Assembly (NCBI GenBank): GCA_031399025.1
Contig: JANNOJ010000065.1
Span: 51,306 to 115,305 of the forward strand
Origin: CBDBZL01 sp031399025
Lineage (GTDB): Bacteria > Pseudomonadota > Alphaproteobacteria > Sphingomonadales > Sphingomonadaceae
DNA length: 64,000 nucleotides
Reading direction: 5' to 3'
The notes beneath the pieces are model-generated. The model was not told the origin of the DNA, searched no databases, and was given only the letters and a program-made list of their open reading frames with translations. Below, piece by piece: positions 63,134 to 64,000 of this stretch (within the stretch, counting starts at the first letter, position 1; each line of letters begins with the position of its first letter). The translations under genes were made by a program, and so were the position numbers.

Positions 63134-63749
63134 ATGGCGTCGTTGTTCTGGTTGTCGGACGGGGCGTGGGCGGCAATCGCACCGCACTTACCAAAGAACC
63201 AGCCCGGGGCGCGGCGGGTCGACGATCGTCGGGTCATGTCGGGCATTCTGCACGTCCTGAAGGTGGGCTGCCGCTGGTGCGACTGCCCGGCCGAGTATGG
63301 CCCCTCGACCACGGTTTACAACCGCTTCAACCGCTGGTCGCGGCGGGGCTTCTGGGTGAAGCTGCTGGACGCCCTGGTGGATGCCGGCGCGGTGACCAGG
63401 AGCACCTCGATCGACAGCACCTACATCAAGGCACAGCGCGCCGCCTTTGGAGGAAAAGGGGGCGTTCGCGCCAGGCGATCGGCCGCTCCCGCGGCGGCTG
63501 GACCACGAAAGTCCACGCGCTCACCGACGTCATCGGCCGCCCCTACGCGCTGACGCTGACCGCCGGCAACGTCGCCGACGTGAAGGCTGCGCCGGCGCTC
63601 CTCGAGCGTGCCGGGCGGATGCGCTACCTGATCGCCGACAAGGGTTATGACGCCAACGACCTGCGCCGCTCGCTGCGCGAGCGCGGAACGATGCCGGTTA
63701 TCCCAGGTCGCCGCCGCCGCAAGCGCGCCATCCGCTACGACAAGCAGCG
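63134..63749 (+). pseudogene. IS5-family transposase in two frames, 3' truncated
   Basis: Frame A from ATG 63134 encodes the N-terminal part (FWLSDGAWAAIAPHLPKNQPGARRVDDRRVMSGILHVLKVGCRWCDCP, STSIDSTYIKAQRAAFGG with the first catalytic Asp). Near 63455-63466, in the run GGAAAAGGGGGC, reading must shift by -1 to frame B (SRQAIGRSRGGWTTKVHALTDVIGRPYALTLTAGNVAD, LIADKGYDANDLRRSLRERG with the second Asp). A programmed frameshift is usual in part of the IS5 family (IS427 group). The protein stops matching after IRYDKQRY at 63749, before the third catalytic residue, where RES-domain sequence begins. So the element is truncated and cannot move on its own. Confidence 0.8.
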
Positions 63750-63866
63750 CTACCCGCCGACCTCGCCTCCCGCACTCTGCCGATCGAGATGGTCGCGCCC
63801 GGCGCGCCGCTCTATCGCGTCCATCGCAGCGATCTCGGCGCAGTGCATTTCGGCAAGGCCGGCCTA
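63750..63866 (+). pseudogene. RES-domain protein fragment
   Basis: A frame reads PADLASRTLPIEMVAPGAPL then YRVHRSDLGAVHFGKAG, the beginning of a RES domain (NAD-degrading toxin of RES/Xre toxin-antitoxin systems), with the conserved LYRVHR and FG. It has no start codon of its own, abuts the truncated transposase on the left and is cut after about 39 codons by the left flank of the next insertion sequence. No Xre antitoxin gene is seen. Confidence 0.55.
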
Positions 63867-63935
63867 GGTTCTGAACTCATAAAGCTTGCGAGTGGTTGCT
63901 TTGGCTGATTCAAGGATTCCGAAAGGAGCCTTGGC

Positions 63936-64000
63936 ATGGCGCGATACGATCTGAGCGAGGTTGAGTGGCGGCTGATCGAGCCGTTGCTGCCGAACAAGCC
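63936..64000 (+). mobile_element. Start of a second IS5-type transposase, cut by window end
   Basis: An AGGAG site precedes ATG 63936, followed by MARYDLSEVEWRLIEPLLPNK, the classic N-terminus of an IS5/IS4-class DDE transposase. The upstream CTGATTCA (63905-63912) also occurs before the first transposase (63094-63101), hinting at related left ends. Confidence 0.75.

Overview
The window reads as chromosome of a GC-rich alphaproteobacterium, most likely a sphingomonad (Sphingomonadales, Erythrobacteraceae-like). The evidence is a TonB-dependent receptor, an UrcA-family protein, a PhyR general-stress regulator with EcfG-type promoters, DUF6152/DUF6644 proteins, transglutaminase pairs and class I PHA synthesis. 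This placement is inference from gene content; no rRNA is present.

Bases 1-26.8 kb form one nitrogen-scavenging locus. A leftward operon carries urease and its chaperones (ureD-A-B-C-E-F-G), followed without gaps by a hybrid kinase with an NCS1-permease sensor half and a LuxR-type response regulator. Next come a secreted arginase/agmatinase-family ureohydrolase, a MauD-like protein without its CxxC, a HupE/UreJ protein and a membrane-anchored PPIase. The rightward urtABCDE operon encodes a urea ABC importer. It is followed by the quinohemoprotein amine dehydrogenase operon (qhpA-D-C-B-G, then damaged qhpF and qhpE). A TACGTCA motif recurs in the intergenic spaces in front of five of these units. 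I infer one regulon in which guanidino compounds are split in the periplasm, the amine is oxidised there, and the urea is imported and hydrolysed.

From 26.8 to 41.6 kb lie an UrcA protein, two transglutaminases, an N-formylglutamate amidohydrolase family enzyme, a TadE/F/G pilus-type trio, two small frameshifted ORFs, a tripartite RND efflux operon with a TetR regulator, and a Crp/Fnr regulator. From 42 to 47.4 kb lie DUF6152 and DUF6644 genes, remnants of a PQQ-dependent dehydrogenase, and a small cluster with a second HupE/UreJ protein and two c-type cytochromes.

From 47.5 to 62.5 kb are a MATE transporter, a ModE-like regulator without a normal start, phyR and a second EcfG-controlled response regulator, a candidate EcfG-driven small RNA, a GNAT-fold protein and fatty acid desaturase, a repetitive lipoprotein, lptF/lptG, clpS, phasin and phaC with candidate PhaR operators, an alanine/LL-DAP-type aminotransferase and a winged-helix protein. 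The right edge holds tRNA-Cys, tRNA-Thr, a broken IS5-type transposase, a RES-domain fragment and the start of a second transposase.

A recurrent feature is damage: internal deletions or frameshifts in qhpF, qhpE, two ORFs near 33.5 kb, quinoprotein dehydrogenase remnants and the IS region. This could be real gene decay or assembly/base-calling error in a high-GC genome; the sequence alone cannot decide.
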